64,000 nucleotides of DNA from Pacificispira sp002696645. GTDB taxonomy: Bacteria; Pseudomonadota; Alphaproteobacteria; UBA8366; Aestuariispiraceae. The notes beneath the pieces are model-generated. The model saw nothing but the letters and a program-made list of their open reading frames with translations, ran no database searches and had not been told where the DNA came from. Below are positions 33,479-41,350 of this stretch, piece after piece. Numbering within the stretch: the first letter of the stretch is position 1; every line of letters starts with the position of its first letter. A program made the position numbers and the translations under genes. The stretch covers positions 62,001-126,000 of the forward strand of contig NZ_JBLZHU010000001.1 in the NCBI RefSeq assembly GCF_048892425.1, given 5' to 3'.

Positions 33479-34975
33479 TTGACTGAAGCTGAAAAGGTTC
33501 GCGCTCGGCGCGCGAAAGATGGAACGGTCGGCATTATCGACACTACGCTTCGCGATGGACAGCAATGCCTTTGGACCACACGGATGACCGCCGGAATGAT
33601 GTTACCGATTGCCGACCAGATGGAACGCGCCGGGTTTGAAATGATTGATTTCATGGCGCCGGTGCAGTTTGACGTTTGCGTAAGGTATCTGAATGAAGAC
33701 CCATGGGAGAAAGTCAGGCTTCTGAAAGAGAAATTTGCGACGACGCCGCTGCGTAGCTACTGTCGTAGCAAAAGTCTGATCGGGTTCAGCCTTGCGCCTG
33801 ATGATATGGTGGAAATGTGGATGGAGCGACTTGCTGCGAACGGGTTTTCTGTCGTTGGTACGCTGGACGCGTTGTTCGACGTCGATAATATGGCGGTAAG
33901 TATCCGACATGGAAAGAAGCTGGGACTGTATACGGTCGGGGCCCTGGTCTTCAGCGAAAGTCCGGTTCACACGGATGCGGTCTATGCTGAAACCGCAAAG
34001 GCATTGATTGAGAAAACCGATGTCGATGCCATTATGATCAAGGATTCTGGCGCATTGTTGACGCCGGATCGTATAAGGACGCTTGTACCCGCATTAAAGG
34101 CCGTGATGGGGGGGCGACCTTTAGAACTTCATAGCCATTGCAATACGGGTCTGGCTCCTTTGGTATATTTGGAAGGTGCGAAGCTTGGTGTCGATCAGCT
34201 TCATGCCTCCATTGCGCCGCTGGCCAGCGGTCCCGCTCAACCTTCCATCCAGAACACGCTGCGGAATTTGTTCTACTCCGGTTTTGAAACGGCGGTGGAT
34301 CGGGACCTGATTGATGAGATCAGCACCTATCTTATAGATCTTGCTGCGCAGGAAGGCTTTCCGCATGGCGAGCCGATGGAATACGACGTTTTTCACTATA
34401 AGCATCAGATGCCGGGCGGCATGCTGAACAACTGGCGTTTTCAACTCCGCGCCCAGGGTCTCGAAGATCGTTTCGACGAAATTCTTGAGGAAATCGTTAC
34501 GATCCGCGCTGAGCTTGGATGGCCGATTATGGTGACGCCTTTCTCTCAGATTATCGCAGTTCAGGCGATGCTGAATGTGGTTGGTGGAGAGCGCTATGGA
34601 AGTGTGCCTGATGAGATCAAGCGCTATGCATTAGGGCATTTTGGCAAGCTATTGTCCCCAGTGGAACCAAATGTCCTAGATCGAATTGTTGAGAACGGTT
34701 CTTCATCCATTCCAATTAAACCAAAGGCACTTGAGCCGGCTCGTCCGAAACTGAAGCGGGATTATCCTAGTCTGGACGATGACGAACGGATGCTACGTTA
34801 CATGTTCGCCGGCGGGGAGGTCGATGCCATTAGGGCGGCCGGTCCTATTAAGACCACCGCTGCGTTGGGAAGTCCGGTGGAGTCATTGCTCAGGGCGCTT
34901 AACGCCCGGCAGACCGTTACAGGATTTCAACTTGAGTTCCATAACACGCGGGTCGCCTTGCGCCGAACTGCCTAG
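33479..34975 (+). CDS. OadA/5S-type carboxyltransferase (DRE-TIM metallolyase)
   Basis: Protein of 498 residues from TTG 33479, which has GGGAGAG upstream. The TIM-barrel carboxyltransferase shows the metal ligands D21 in IDTTLRDGQQ and H218-x-H220 in LELHSHCNTG, and the carboxylated lysine K188 in IMIKDSGA. The C-terminal part (PYC_OADA) has MPGGMLNNWRFQLRAQG and VTPFSQIIAVQAMLNV. Such proteins move CO2 between carboxybiotin and an oxo acid, as in pyruvate carboxylase, oxaloacetate decarboxylase and transcarboxylase 5S. No biotinyl domain is fused, so the BCCP gene before it is the likely partner. The acceptor is unknown; no Na-pump subunits are nearby. Confidence 0.9.
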   Translation: MTEAEKVRARRAKDGTVGIIDTTLRDGQQCLWTTRMTAGMMLPIADQMERAGFEMIDFMAPVQFDVCVRYLNEDPWEKVRLLKEKFATTPLRSYCRSKSLIGFSLAPDDMVEMWMERLAANGFSVVGTLDALFDVDNMAVSIRHGKKLGLYTVGALVFSESPVHTDAVYAETAKALIEKTDVDAIMIKDSGALLTPDRIRTLVPALKAVMGGRPLELHSHCNTGLAPLVYLEGAKLGVDQLHASIAPLASGPAQPSIQNTLRNLFYSGFETAVDRDLIDEISTYLIDLAAQEGFPHGEPMEYDVFHYKHQMPGGMLNNWRFQLRAQGLEDRFDEILEEIVTIRAELGWPIMVTPFSQIIAVQAMLNVVGGERYGSVPDEIKRYALGHFGKLLSPVEPNVLDRIVENGSSSIPIKPKALEPARPKLKRDYPSLDDDERMLRYMFAGGEVDAIRAAGPIKTTAALGSPVESLLRALNARQTVTGFQLEFHNTRVALRRTA

Positions 34976-35008
34976 TCGGCGTCCCGTTCAAACCTGGGAG
35001 GATACAAG

Positions 35009-35890
35009 ATGACAATGATGATGCCGCCAATTGTTGATATGCGTCTGCGACCGCCAATTCCTGCCTGGACCCGTGGCAGTGTGTTCCGCACCGCGATGCA
35101 TTACCCGCGCCAGATGATTAGTTTCAAGGGGGCCCGTTCTGCCTGGTTGGAAGATTTGGATCTTCTGTTTCAAGAAATGGATTCAGCGGGAATTCGATAT
35201 GGTGTCCTGATCGGCCGCGCGTCATCCGGTGCTGGTAATCTTGGTGGCGTTGAAAATTCTGAGATTGTTGAGGCAGTGACGACCTATTCCGATCGCTTCC
35301 TGGGCTTTCTGGGGGTCGATTTAGATGACATTGATAAGGGGCTCGCGGAAATTCGGGAATATGCCGCAGTGGAAAACATCAAGGGAATATCAATTGAGCC
35401 GGGTTCGGCACGTAAGCCGAGATGGTCGGATGATCCAAGTTTGGACCCGATTTATGAGATCGCTCTGGAATATGATCTACCTGTTTCGATCTCACTTTCG
35501 GGATTGCTGTCGGTTCTGGGCGGGCATGATATTACCTGGTCTAGTCCGGTTTCGATCCAACGGGTTGCTCAGAAATATCCCGACCTGAAGATCGTTGTCT
35601 CACATGCCGCATGGCCCTATGCGGAGGAGATGGTCGTTGTCGCATTGGCTTGTCCGAACATTTATGTGTCACCGGATCTGTACGCGTCGACCAAGGGAAT
35701 GATCTGCGCAGATACCTATGTTAAGGGCGCGAATATGTTTCTGGAAGACCGCACTCTGTTCGGTACTGCTTATCCCGTAAAGGACATTCAGGATTCTTTG
35801 CGTGATTTTCTGGATCTCGGATGGCGGCAGGATATTATTCCAAAGGTTCTCTATGGCAATGCGGCAAAGTTGCTGAAACTTGATCTCTGA
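35009..35890 (+). CDS. Amidohydrolase-family (ACMSD/amidohydrolase_2) protein lacking the first HxH
   Basis: TIM-barrel protein of 293 residues. Family features include the early IVDMRLRPP strand, PVSISLSGLL, the VVSHAAWPYAEEMVVVA strand with a conserved His, and the late FGTAYPVKD and LYGNAAKLLKL ends. The usual N-terminal metal-binding H-x-H (as in DxHxH) is replaced by R-L-R at residues 12-14, so it may use one metal or none, as some lactonase- or decarboxylase-like relatives do. GGAGG precedes ATG 35009. It is 33 bases after the OadA-like gene, last of that operon. Reaction unknown; decarboxylation or ring hydrolysis are options. Confidence 0.75.
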   Translation: MTMMMPPIVDMRLRPPIPAWTRGSVFRTAMHYPRQMISFKGARSAWLEDLDLLFQEMDSAGIRYGVLIGRASSGAGNLGGVENSEIVEAVTTYSDRFLGFLGVDLDDIDKGLAEIREYAAVENIKGISIEPGSARKPRWSDDPSLDPIYEIALEYDLPVSISLSGLLSVLGGHDITWSSPVSIQRVAQKYPDLKIVVSHAAWPYAEEMVVVALACPNIYVSPDLYASTKGMICADTYVKGANMFLEDRTLFGTAYPVKDIQDSLRDFLDLGWRQDIIPKVLYGNAAKLLKLDL

Positions 35891-35896
35891 TATGGG

Positions 35897-35928
35897 ATCG
35901 GATGGTCTCGCCTCAGAGGCCGTCCGAT
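35897..35928. terminator. Bidirectional hairpin terminator
   Basis: ATCGGATGGTCTC and GAGGCCGTCCGAT form a 13-base stem with two G-U pairs and a 6-base loop, followed by TTT. It lies between convergent genes and overlaps the last codons of the GntR gene. Confidence 0.6.
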
Positions 35929-36791
35929 TTCAGTAGATTTCGGTATTCGAAGTTTTCTGTATTCAACAATGTGCGTCGCCATTCCACAGGCCGGTCTTCG
36001 AATGTAACCGCGACCCGCAGTATCTCAAGAAGCGGCATACCCAACGGGATATTCAGCCTTTTCGCGGTGGAGACATCGGCCGGAATGGAACGTAGGCGAT
36101 CGGATGTCCTGATCACGTTTATGCCAAAGCGGTTTTGATAAAGATCGTAAATTGTCATATCCCGAGAGACAAATTCCGTCTCCGTTAATCCTGGAAAAAG
36201 GACAGATGAGATACGAATTTCGTCCAGCACGGCGGGTTCTCCGCCCATTAACATAATATTGTGTATCTTGTAGATCTCATCCCCATCACGGATCGCCAGT
36301 TCTTTTGCGGTTTCTGCATCCGAAATGTCATTCTGGAACGATAATGTCTGAACAATGGGAACTTCTCGGCGCCCATCTTTACTGACAATGTTAAAGAAGA
36401 TATTTAGCATCCGGTCTGGACTGTAGGGCGCAAGGAACGTGCCGCGACCTTGTTGTCGGATCAGGACATGCTCAGCGACCAATTCGTCGATTGCACGTCG
36501 TATCGTTCCAATACTGGTGCCGAATATTTCGCATAATTGTTTTTCTGTCGGAATGGCTTCGCCTGCCTGCATTTCCCCGCTGCTCAACATCCGGGTGATT
36601 GCGAGTTTCACCTCCTTGTAAAGAGGCTGGCGGGATTGCCCCGTCAACGTCACAGCACCGCGTCGACTTTGACGCGTCGACATGGACATCCCTGTCATTG
36701 CGTCAATGTCGATGTTGTTTGTGCGTCTTGGCATTTTCAGGTTCTCGTTGGTTCGTTCCCGGGAACGAGGTTCAGGCGAATTTGCTGACAA
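35913..36791 (-). CDS. GntR-family regulator with UTRA domain
   Basis: Regulator of up to 292 residues. The winged helix (about 58-125) reads PLYKEVKLAITRMLSSGEMQ and FGTSIGTIRRAIDELVAEHV. The UTRA effector domain (about 140-285) contains VLDEIRISSVLFPGLTE and MPLLEILRVAVTFEDRPVEW. The first 50 residues are unlike the family, so ATG 36734 or a later Met may be the true start. It is divergent from mmgE/prpD and convergent with the carboxylase operon, and is the best candidate to bind the shared ATATCATAYATAT sites in this locus. Confidence 0.88.
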   Translation of the reverse strand: MSANSPEPRSRERTNENLKMPRRTNNIDIDAMTGMSMSTRQSRRGAVTLTGQSRQPLYKEVKLAITRMLSSGEMQAGEAIPTEKQLCEIFGTSIGTIRRAIDELVAEHVLIRQQGRGTFLAPYSPDRMLNIFFNIVSKDGRREVPIVQTLSFQNDISDAETAKELAIRDGDEIYKIHNIMLMGGEPAVLDEIRISSVLFPGLTETEFVSRDMTIYDLYQNRFGINVIRTSDRLRSIPADVSTAKRLNIPLGMPLLEILRVAVTFEDRPVEWRRTLLNTENFEYRNLLKSDGL

Positions 36792-36958
36792 TTGTCAATA
36801 TCAATGACACAAAAATCTATGATTCAAGCCTGGGAAACAACTTATTCGAGATTATCCCGGTATTCTAAGCTCCATTGATAGCATGTGTCGAGTTGCTAAC
36901 CTGAAAAACGACGATTTCAGAAAAATCACATACTTGATTCAAGCTGTTGAATAGATTT

Positions 36959-36976
36959 ATATCATACATATGTTTT
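36959..36976. promoter_or_regulatory. AT-rich shared motif, copy 3 (mmgE/prpD)
   Basis: ATATCATACATATGTTTT lies 24 bases before the mmgE start, between it and the divergent GntR gene. It shares ATATCATA-ATAT with copies 1 and 2. Confidence 0.5.
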
Positions 36977-36999
36977 GAAATCCATAGTGTGAGGCGATC

Positions 37000-38346
37000 A
37001 TGAAAACCACCAGAGAAATTGCCGCGCGAGTTTCCGGCACCCAGTTTGAAGACTTCTCCGATCAGGATGTCTCCTACTCTAAGACGCTCGCGATGAGCGC
37101 TTTGGGAGCTATGGTTGCCGGTCCGCATTGTGTGGGCAGTGATAAGATTACGCGATATGTAAAGCGTGCGGGAGGCGCTGAAGAAGCATCTGTGCTAGGC
37201 GCCGGTATGAAAGCACCGGTGGAAATGGCTGCGCTTGCCAACGGCACGTTTGCGCATGCCACTGAATATGAGGATGATAGCTTTCCGGAAGCCGTGTCTA
37301 GCTATACTTTGTTTCCGGCGATCCTGGCGATGGGCGAAAAGCTCGGTTCCAGCGGGCAGGATGTGATCTCCGCTTTCATATTGTCTTACGAGGCGCAAGC
37401 GCGCATTGGTCTTGCCTGCCGGGAAGCGCGTCGGCTGGGATTTATGGTACTAAGCCTTGCTGGATCAATCGGCTGCGCCGTCGCAGGTGCAAAGCTATTA
37501 AAGTTGGACGAGGAAAGCACAGCCAACGCAATCGCCATCGCATCGTCGCAGGCTAGTGGCATTGGCTATCAGACCGGTACAATGTCTCATATCATTGAGA
37601 TGGGATTTTCGGCCCGAAACGGCCTGACTGCGGCATTGTTGGCTGCCGATGGATTTACCGGCCAACAAGATATCCTCGAAGCACCACGCGGTCTTTTCAA
37701 CATTATTACCGCAGGCAAAGTGGAAAACCCAGACGCGATCCTGGGGGACTGGGGAAAGCCCTATCGAATTAACGAGATCGGCATTAAATCCTACCCCTGC
37801 TGTTATCATTTGCAGCGCATGATCGAAACCACCGCCGCTGTGAGGGAAGAAGAGGGATTGAGCGCCGACGATATTAAGTCCATCTCGGTGGAAGTTAACG
37901 CCTTCTTCCCTACCGTTGTGCAACATGCGGAACCAAATGACGAGATCCAGGCCCAGTTCAGTTTGCCGCATTCTCTGGCGATTGCGATGCTTGAACCACA
38001 GGTTCTACCTTCTGGATTCTCACGTGAGAAAATTAATGACCCGAAATTTGCGGCATTCCGTAAAAAGGTCGAAACCATCGTTCGCGAAGATTGGGGCTGG
38101 ACGCCGACGGGATGGACGCCGAATCTGACATATCGTTTGGCAGATGGCCGGATCATCAAGCGGAGTCCTGAAACGGCGAGAGGCCAGCCCCCCGCACTGC
38201 TTGGCTTTGCCGAGTGCATTCCGAAATATCGTGGCTGCGTCGAGGGTGTTCTGCCAGAATCCCAAATCGTCACTTCAATAGAAATCATGGCAAAGATGGA
38301 CAAATGCGCCGACATCGGTGAATTGATGCGTACTGTCGCTGTCTAA
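37000..38346 (+). CDS. MmgE/PrpD family protein
   Basis: Protein of 448 residues of the 2-methylcitrate dehydratase/aconitate-decarboxylase superfamily. It has the MmgE/PrpD helical N-terminal lobe with ALANGTFAHATEYEDDSF, which carries the active-site His-Ala...Asp-Asp pattern, and KSYPCCYHLQRMIETTAAV in the second lobe. The C-terminal lid has QAQFSLPHSLAIAML. Members dehydrate or decarboxylate tricarboxylic or other branched acids. The presence of an acyl-CoA ligase and carboxyltransferases nearby fits catabolism of a branched or aromatic acid, but the substrate is unknown. GTGAGG is the ribosome site. It faces the LysR gene tail to tail. Confidence 0.9.
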   Translation: MKTTREIAARVSGTQFEDFSDQDVSYSKTLAMSALGAMVAGPHCVGSDKITRYVKRAGGAEEASVLGAGMKAPVEMAALANGTFAHATEYEDDSFPEAVSSYTLFPAILAMGEKLGSSGQDVISAFILSYEAQARIGLACREARRLGFMVLSLAGSIGCAVAGAKLLKLDEESTANAIAIASSQASGIGYQTGTMSHIIEMGFSARNGLTAALLAADGFTGQQDILEAPRGLFNIITAGKVENPDAILGDWGKPYRINEIGIKSYPCCYHLQRMIETTAAVREEEGLSADDIKSISVEVNAFFPTVVQHAEPNDEIQAQFSLPHSLAIAMLEPQVLPSGFSREKINDPKFAAFRKKVETIVREDWGWTPTGWTPNLTYRLADGRIIKRSPETARGQPPALLGFAECIPKYRGCVEGVLPESQIVTSIEIMAKMDKCADIGELMRTVAV

Positions 38347-38359
38347 GGAAGCAATGCGA

Positions 38360-39277
38360 TCAGAAGTTACGGAAACTCTCTTCGAAGCCTTTCGCCCGGT
38401 CGCGTAAGGCTTCGATTAGAACCTCAACGGCATGTGATTGCGGTCTTTTCACCGGCAGCAACATGCCGAACTGTAATCTGATTGCGGGTCGGAATGGTTT
38501 GAGTATCACGCCCTTGTCCGCGAAGGCACTGGCCGTAAAGACCTCGACAATCGAAACGCCAAGACCGGCTGCCACCATATCGCAAATGGCTGCTCCGGAT
38601 TGTGTTTCGATGTTAAGCTGGCGCTCGACCCCAAGTTCATTGAAGACCTGATCAACCCGACGACGTAGGACTGTGTCGGGAATGATGGAGATGAACTGTT
38701 CATTGGCCAGATCCGTAGGGGCAACAAAATCAGCTTCGCTCAACCGATGCCCCGGAGGTAGAACGCAAACACAATTTAGACTGGCCAATGGTATTATGTT
38801 TGCTGCGGGATAGTCGACAGGAAGCGTTGCTAAGCCGATTTCAAACTGTTGACCGTCCAGCCATTCGCGCAACTCACGCTTCACGATCGTTTTCACGGAT
38901 AATTGAATTTGCGGCAGTTGTTCGTGAAATGCTTTCAATGCTTCTGGCACCAGCCGCTGCACCATAGGCATGGTGGCGATAACCCGAATGAGGCCGCTAT
39001 CGGCCAGCGAGATATTTTGCATTAAACTGCTGAGATGGGTGAGGCCCGGATAGACCCGTTCAATTCCTCGAAACAGCGCCTCAGCTTCTGCGGTTGGATG
39101 CAGTCGACCCCCGTGTCTTATAAATAGCTGATAGTCGACCTGTCCTTCAAAATTGTGGATCAATCGACTGACTGCGGGCTGCGATACATTAAGTATTGCG
39201 GCTGCCTGGCTGGTTGATCCTGAGATCATGACCCATCGAAATGCATCGATCTGTTTAAGGTTGAGAGATCCAGACAT
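38360..39277 (-). CDS. LysR-family transcriptional regulator
   Basis: LTTR of 305 residues. The N-terminal winged helix (2-65) reads LKQIDAFRWVMISGSTSQAA and LNVSQPAVSRLIHNFEGQV. The substrate-binding domain follows (about 90-295), with IQLSVKTIVKRELREWLDGQ, FEIGLATLPVD and GLGVSIVEVFTASAF. ATG 39277 is chosen because GGAGGTG lies 5 bases upstream. It is divergent from the PccB-like gene and probably activates the 39.5-44.6 kb operon with a pathway intermediate as co-inducer. Confidence 0.92.
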   Translation of the reverse strand: MSGSLNLKQIDAFRWVMISGSTSQAAAILNVSQPAVSRLIHNFEGQVDYQLFIRHGGRLHPTAEAEALFRGIERVYPGLTHLSSLMQNISLADSGLIRVIATMPMVQRLVPEALKAFHEQLPQIQLSVKTIVKRELREWLDGQQFEIGLATLPVDYPAANIIPLASLNCVCVLPPGHRLSEADFVAPTDLANEQFISIIPDTVLRRRVDQVFNELGVERQLNIETQSGAAICDMVAAGLGVSIVEVFTASAFADKGVILKPFRPAIRLQFGMLLPVKRPQSHAVEVLIEALRDRAKGFEESFRNF

Positions 39278-39290
39278 TTTCACCTCCAAA

Positions 39291-39329
39291 ATTTGAATAG
39301 GGTAGTATGGCACTATGTCAGTTTCAAAT
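39291..39329. promoter_or_regulatory. Possible LysR binding region
   Basis: ATTTGAA (39291-39297) and TTCAAAT (39323-39329) form an inverted repeat just upstream of the LysR start, in the 254-base divergent intergenic region. LysR autoregulatory sites often sit here. Weak evidence. Confidence 0.3.
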
Positions 39330-39531
39330 ACTGGTGCATTCTACGAGTCGAAAAATTTTACGATATTTCAATGACATGTAGAATCTCGTGTCAATTCTGT
39401 CGATCATCATACCTATTACAAAACGTTATAGGTTAATGACTTATTAATATTTGAAATTATAACCAGTCCTCGTGAAAATGTCATCTACAGGCGCATTAAT
39501 GCCGACAAAAAACATTGGGAGGAGTTCGTAA

Positions 39532-41061
39532 GTGGCGTTTGAGGATGTCTTGGATGAGTATGCGCAACGTAAACAGGTCGCTTATGCCATGGGTGGATCA
39601 GATAAGCTTGCGAAACGACGCGAGCAGGGTCGGCTGAATGCGCGTGAACGCTTGGATGTTTTGCTGGATGAAGGCTCCTTTTTTGAGTCCGGTCTGTTTG
39701 CGAAAGGTATCCGCCCCGAGGCACGTCATAAGACGCCAGCTGATGGTAAAATTGCGGGATTTGGGCGTGTAGACGGCAGAGAGATCGCCGTTATTTCAAA
39801 CGACTTTACCGTCGTTGGCGCCACAAGCAGTGCCGTCAATGGAAAGAAAATCCGCCATATGCGTGAAGTCGCATCGAAACGCGGCCTCCCTCTCGTTTTT
39901 CTAGGAGAGTCCGCTGGCGCACGCATGCCTGACCGCATGGGCGCGGCAGGTCGCGCAATGCTGGGACAGGATGCTGCAGAATATTTGCGGGATCGCAAAA
40001 CACCCTGGGTCTCCGCATTGCTGGGCGATTGTTACGGCTCATCGACCTGGTACGCCTGCATGTCGGATTTTGTCGTGATGCGCAAAGGCTCAACGCTGGC
40101 CGTGGCCAGCACGCGGGTGACTTCCGTCGCGATTAATCAGCCGGTTGAAGCCGAGGATCTGGGCGGGTGGCGGCTTCATACTGGTAGCACTGGTCTTGTC
40201 GACTTGGCGGTGGATACCGATGAGGAAGCGCTTGAAGCGGTTCGTGTATTCCTGAGCTATCTTCCCCGGCATAACAGCGAAATGCCGCCACGACAGGAAG
40301 CCTATTCCGAGCCTGAAAAGTCGGCTGATCATATTCTGGAGATTCTTCCTGAGACACGAAACGCGGTTTATGATGTGCGCGACATTCTACGCTGTGTTGT
40401 CGATGGTGATTCGCTGTTCGAGTTGAAGGCAAGGTTCGGCAAGTCAATTTGTACGTCCTTGGCACGAATTGAGGGTCGTTCGGTCGGCATCCTAGCCAAT
40501 AATCCAAAATTTAAGGGTGGTGCCATTGATGTCGATGCCATGCGCAAGGCTGTAAGCTTCCTTGTGCTGTGTGATTCATACAACGTGCCCGTTGTATTTA
40601 TGGTTGATCAGCCAGGGTTTCTGATTGGGATCGATGGGGAGAAGCGTTGGGCACCCGGTCGGATCATGAATTGGATGAATGCGATCAGCCTGGTTAGCAC
40701 GCCGAAGATATCAGTGATCATGCGTAAAAGCTATGGGCAGGCCTACCTGAACATGGGGGGCGGCCGAAACTCCGATGAAGTTCTGTCTTGGCCAATGGCG
40801 GATCTGGGCTTTGTGGATCCTGCTCTTGGCGTCCAGATGCTTCACAAAGTGAAGCGCAGCGAGGATCCAGAGCGCTTCGACGAATTGTTAGCAGATTTGA
40901 AGCAGGATTCCACAGCTTACTCTCTCGCTGAACTCTATGAAACGCATGCGATTATTGATCCGCGGGAAACACGGCAATCGCTGGCTCGCTTGTTGGAAGT
41001 GCATGCTCTGAAGGGTGAAGTTGGTGAGCATAAACTAGCTACTTGGCCAACATCCTATTGA
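39532..41061 (+). CDS. Acyl-CoA carboxyltransferase subunit (PccB/12S-like)
   Basis: Crotonase-fold carboxyltransferase of 509 residues that transfers CO2 between carboxybiotin and an acyl-CoA. Typical blocks: AKRREQGRLNARERLDVLLD, DFTVVGATSSAVNGKKIRH, the first oxyanion loop ESAGARMPDRMG, and in the C-terminal half DQPGFLIGIDGE, IMRKSYGQAYLNMGG and WPMADLGFVDP. GTG 39532 follows GGGAGGAG. The next gene, 32 bases on, is a small biotinyl carrier, then an ADP-forming CoA ligase, so its substrate is probably the CoA ester made by that ligase. No dedicated biotin carboxylase is in this operon; AccC at 31 kb is the nearest. Transcarboxylase activity with the 5S-like protein is conceivable. Confidence 0.92.
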   Translation: MAFEDVLDEYAQRKQVAYAMGGSDKLAKRREQGRLNARERLDVLLDEGSFFESGLFAKGIRPEARHKTPADGKIAGFGRVDGREIAVISNDFTVVGATSSAVNGKKIRHMREVASKRGLPLVFLGESAGARMPDRMGAAGRAMLGQDAAEYLRDRKTPWVSALLGDCYGSSTWYACMSDFVVMRKGSTLAVASTRVTSVAINQPVEAEDLGGWRLHTGSTGLVDLAVDTDEEALEAVRVFLSYLPRHNSEMPPRQEAYSEPEKSADHILEILPETRNAVYDVRDILRCVVDGDSLFELKARFGKSICTSLARIEGRSVGILANNPKFKGGAIDVDAMRKAVSFLVLCDSYNVPVVFMVDQPGFLIGIDGEKRWAPGRIMNWMNAISLVSTPKISVIMRKSYGQAYLNMGGGRNSDEVLSWPMADLGFVDPALGVQMLHKVKRSEDPERFDELLADLKQDSTAYSLAELYETHAIIDPRETRQSLARLLEVHALKGEVGEHKLATWPTSY

Positions 41062-41093
41062 TCTAATCGGATTGATGAAACGAAGGAGCCGTC

Positions 41094-41315
41094 ATGGCTG
41101 AATTTGAAGTGAAAAGTGATATTGCCGGGTCCGTATGGAAAATCCTGGTTCAGCCCGGGGATGAAATTGCTGAAGACGACACTCTGGTAATCCTGGAATC
41201 CATGAAAATGGAGATCCCGGTCTCCTCTCCTGAAGACGGCGTCGTGAAGAGCCTAGCCTTGAAAGAAGGTGACGCCGTTGTGGAGGGGCAGTTGGTTTTG
41301 GTTCTGACAGTTTGA
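41094..41315 (+). CDS. Small biotinyl carrier protein (1.3S-like)
   Basis: Biotinyl/lipoyl domain protein of 73 residues: VKSDIAGSVWKILVQPGDEI, then ILESMKMEIPV with the biotin lysine K38, and the C-terminal GDAVVEGQLVLVLTV. It lacks the AccB linker and thumb, like transcarboxylase 1.3S or short BCCPs of catabolic acyl-CoA carboxylases. It lies between the PccB-like gene and the CoA ligase. It is a second carrier in the locus besides the 176-residue BCCP, presumably dedicated to the PccB-like enzyme. Confidence 0.9.
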   Translation: MAEFEVKSDIAGSVWKILVQPGDEIAEDDTLVILESMKMEIPVSSPEDGVVKSLALKEGDAVVEGQLVLVLTV

Positions 41316-41350
41316 TGAACGGCATTTATAATTTAAAGTGAGATGACAAA

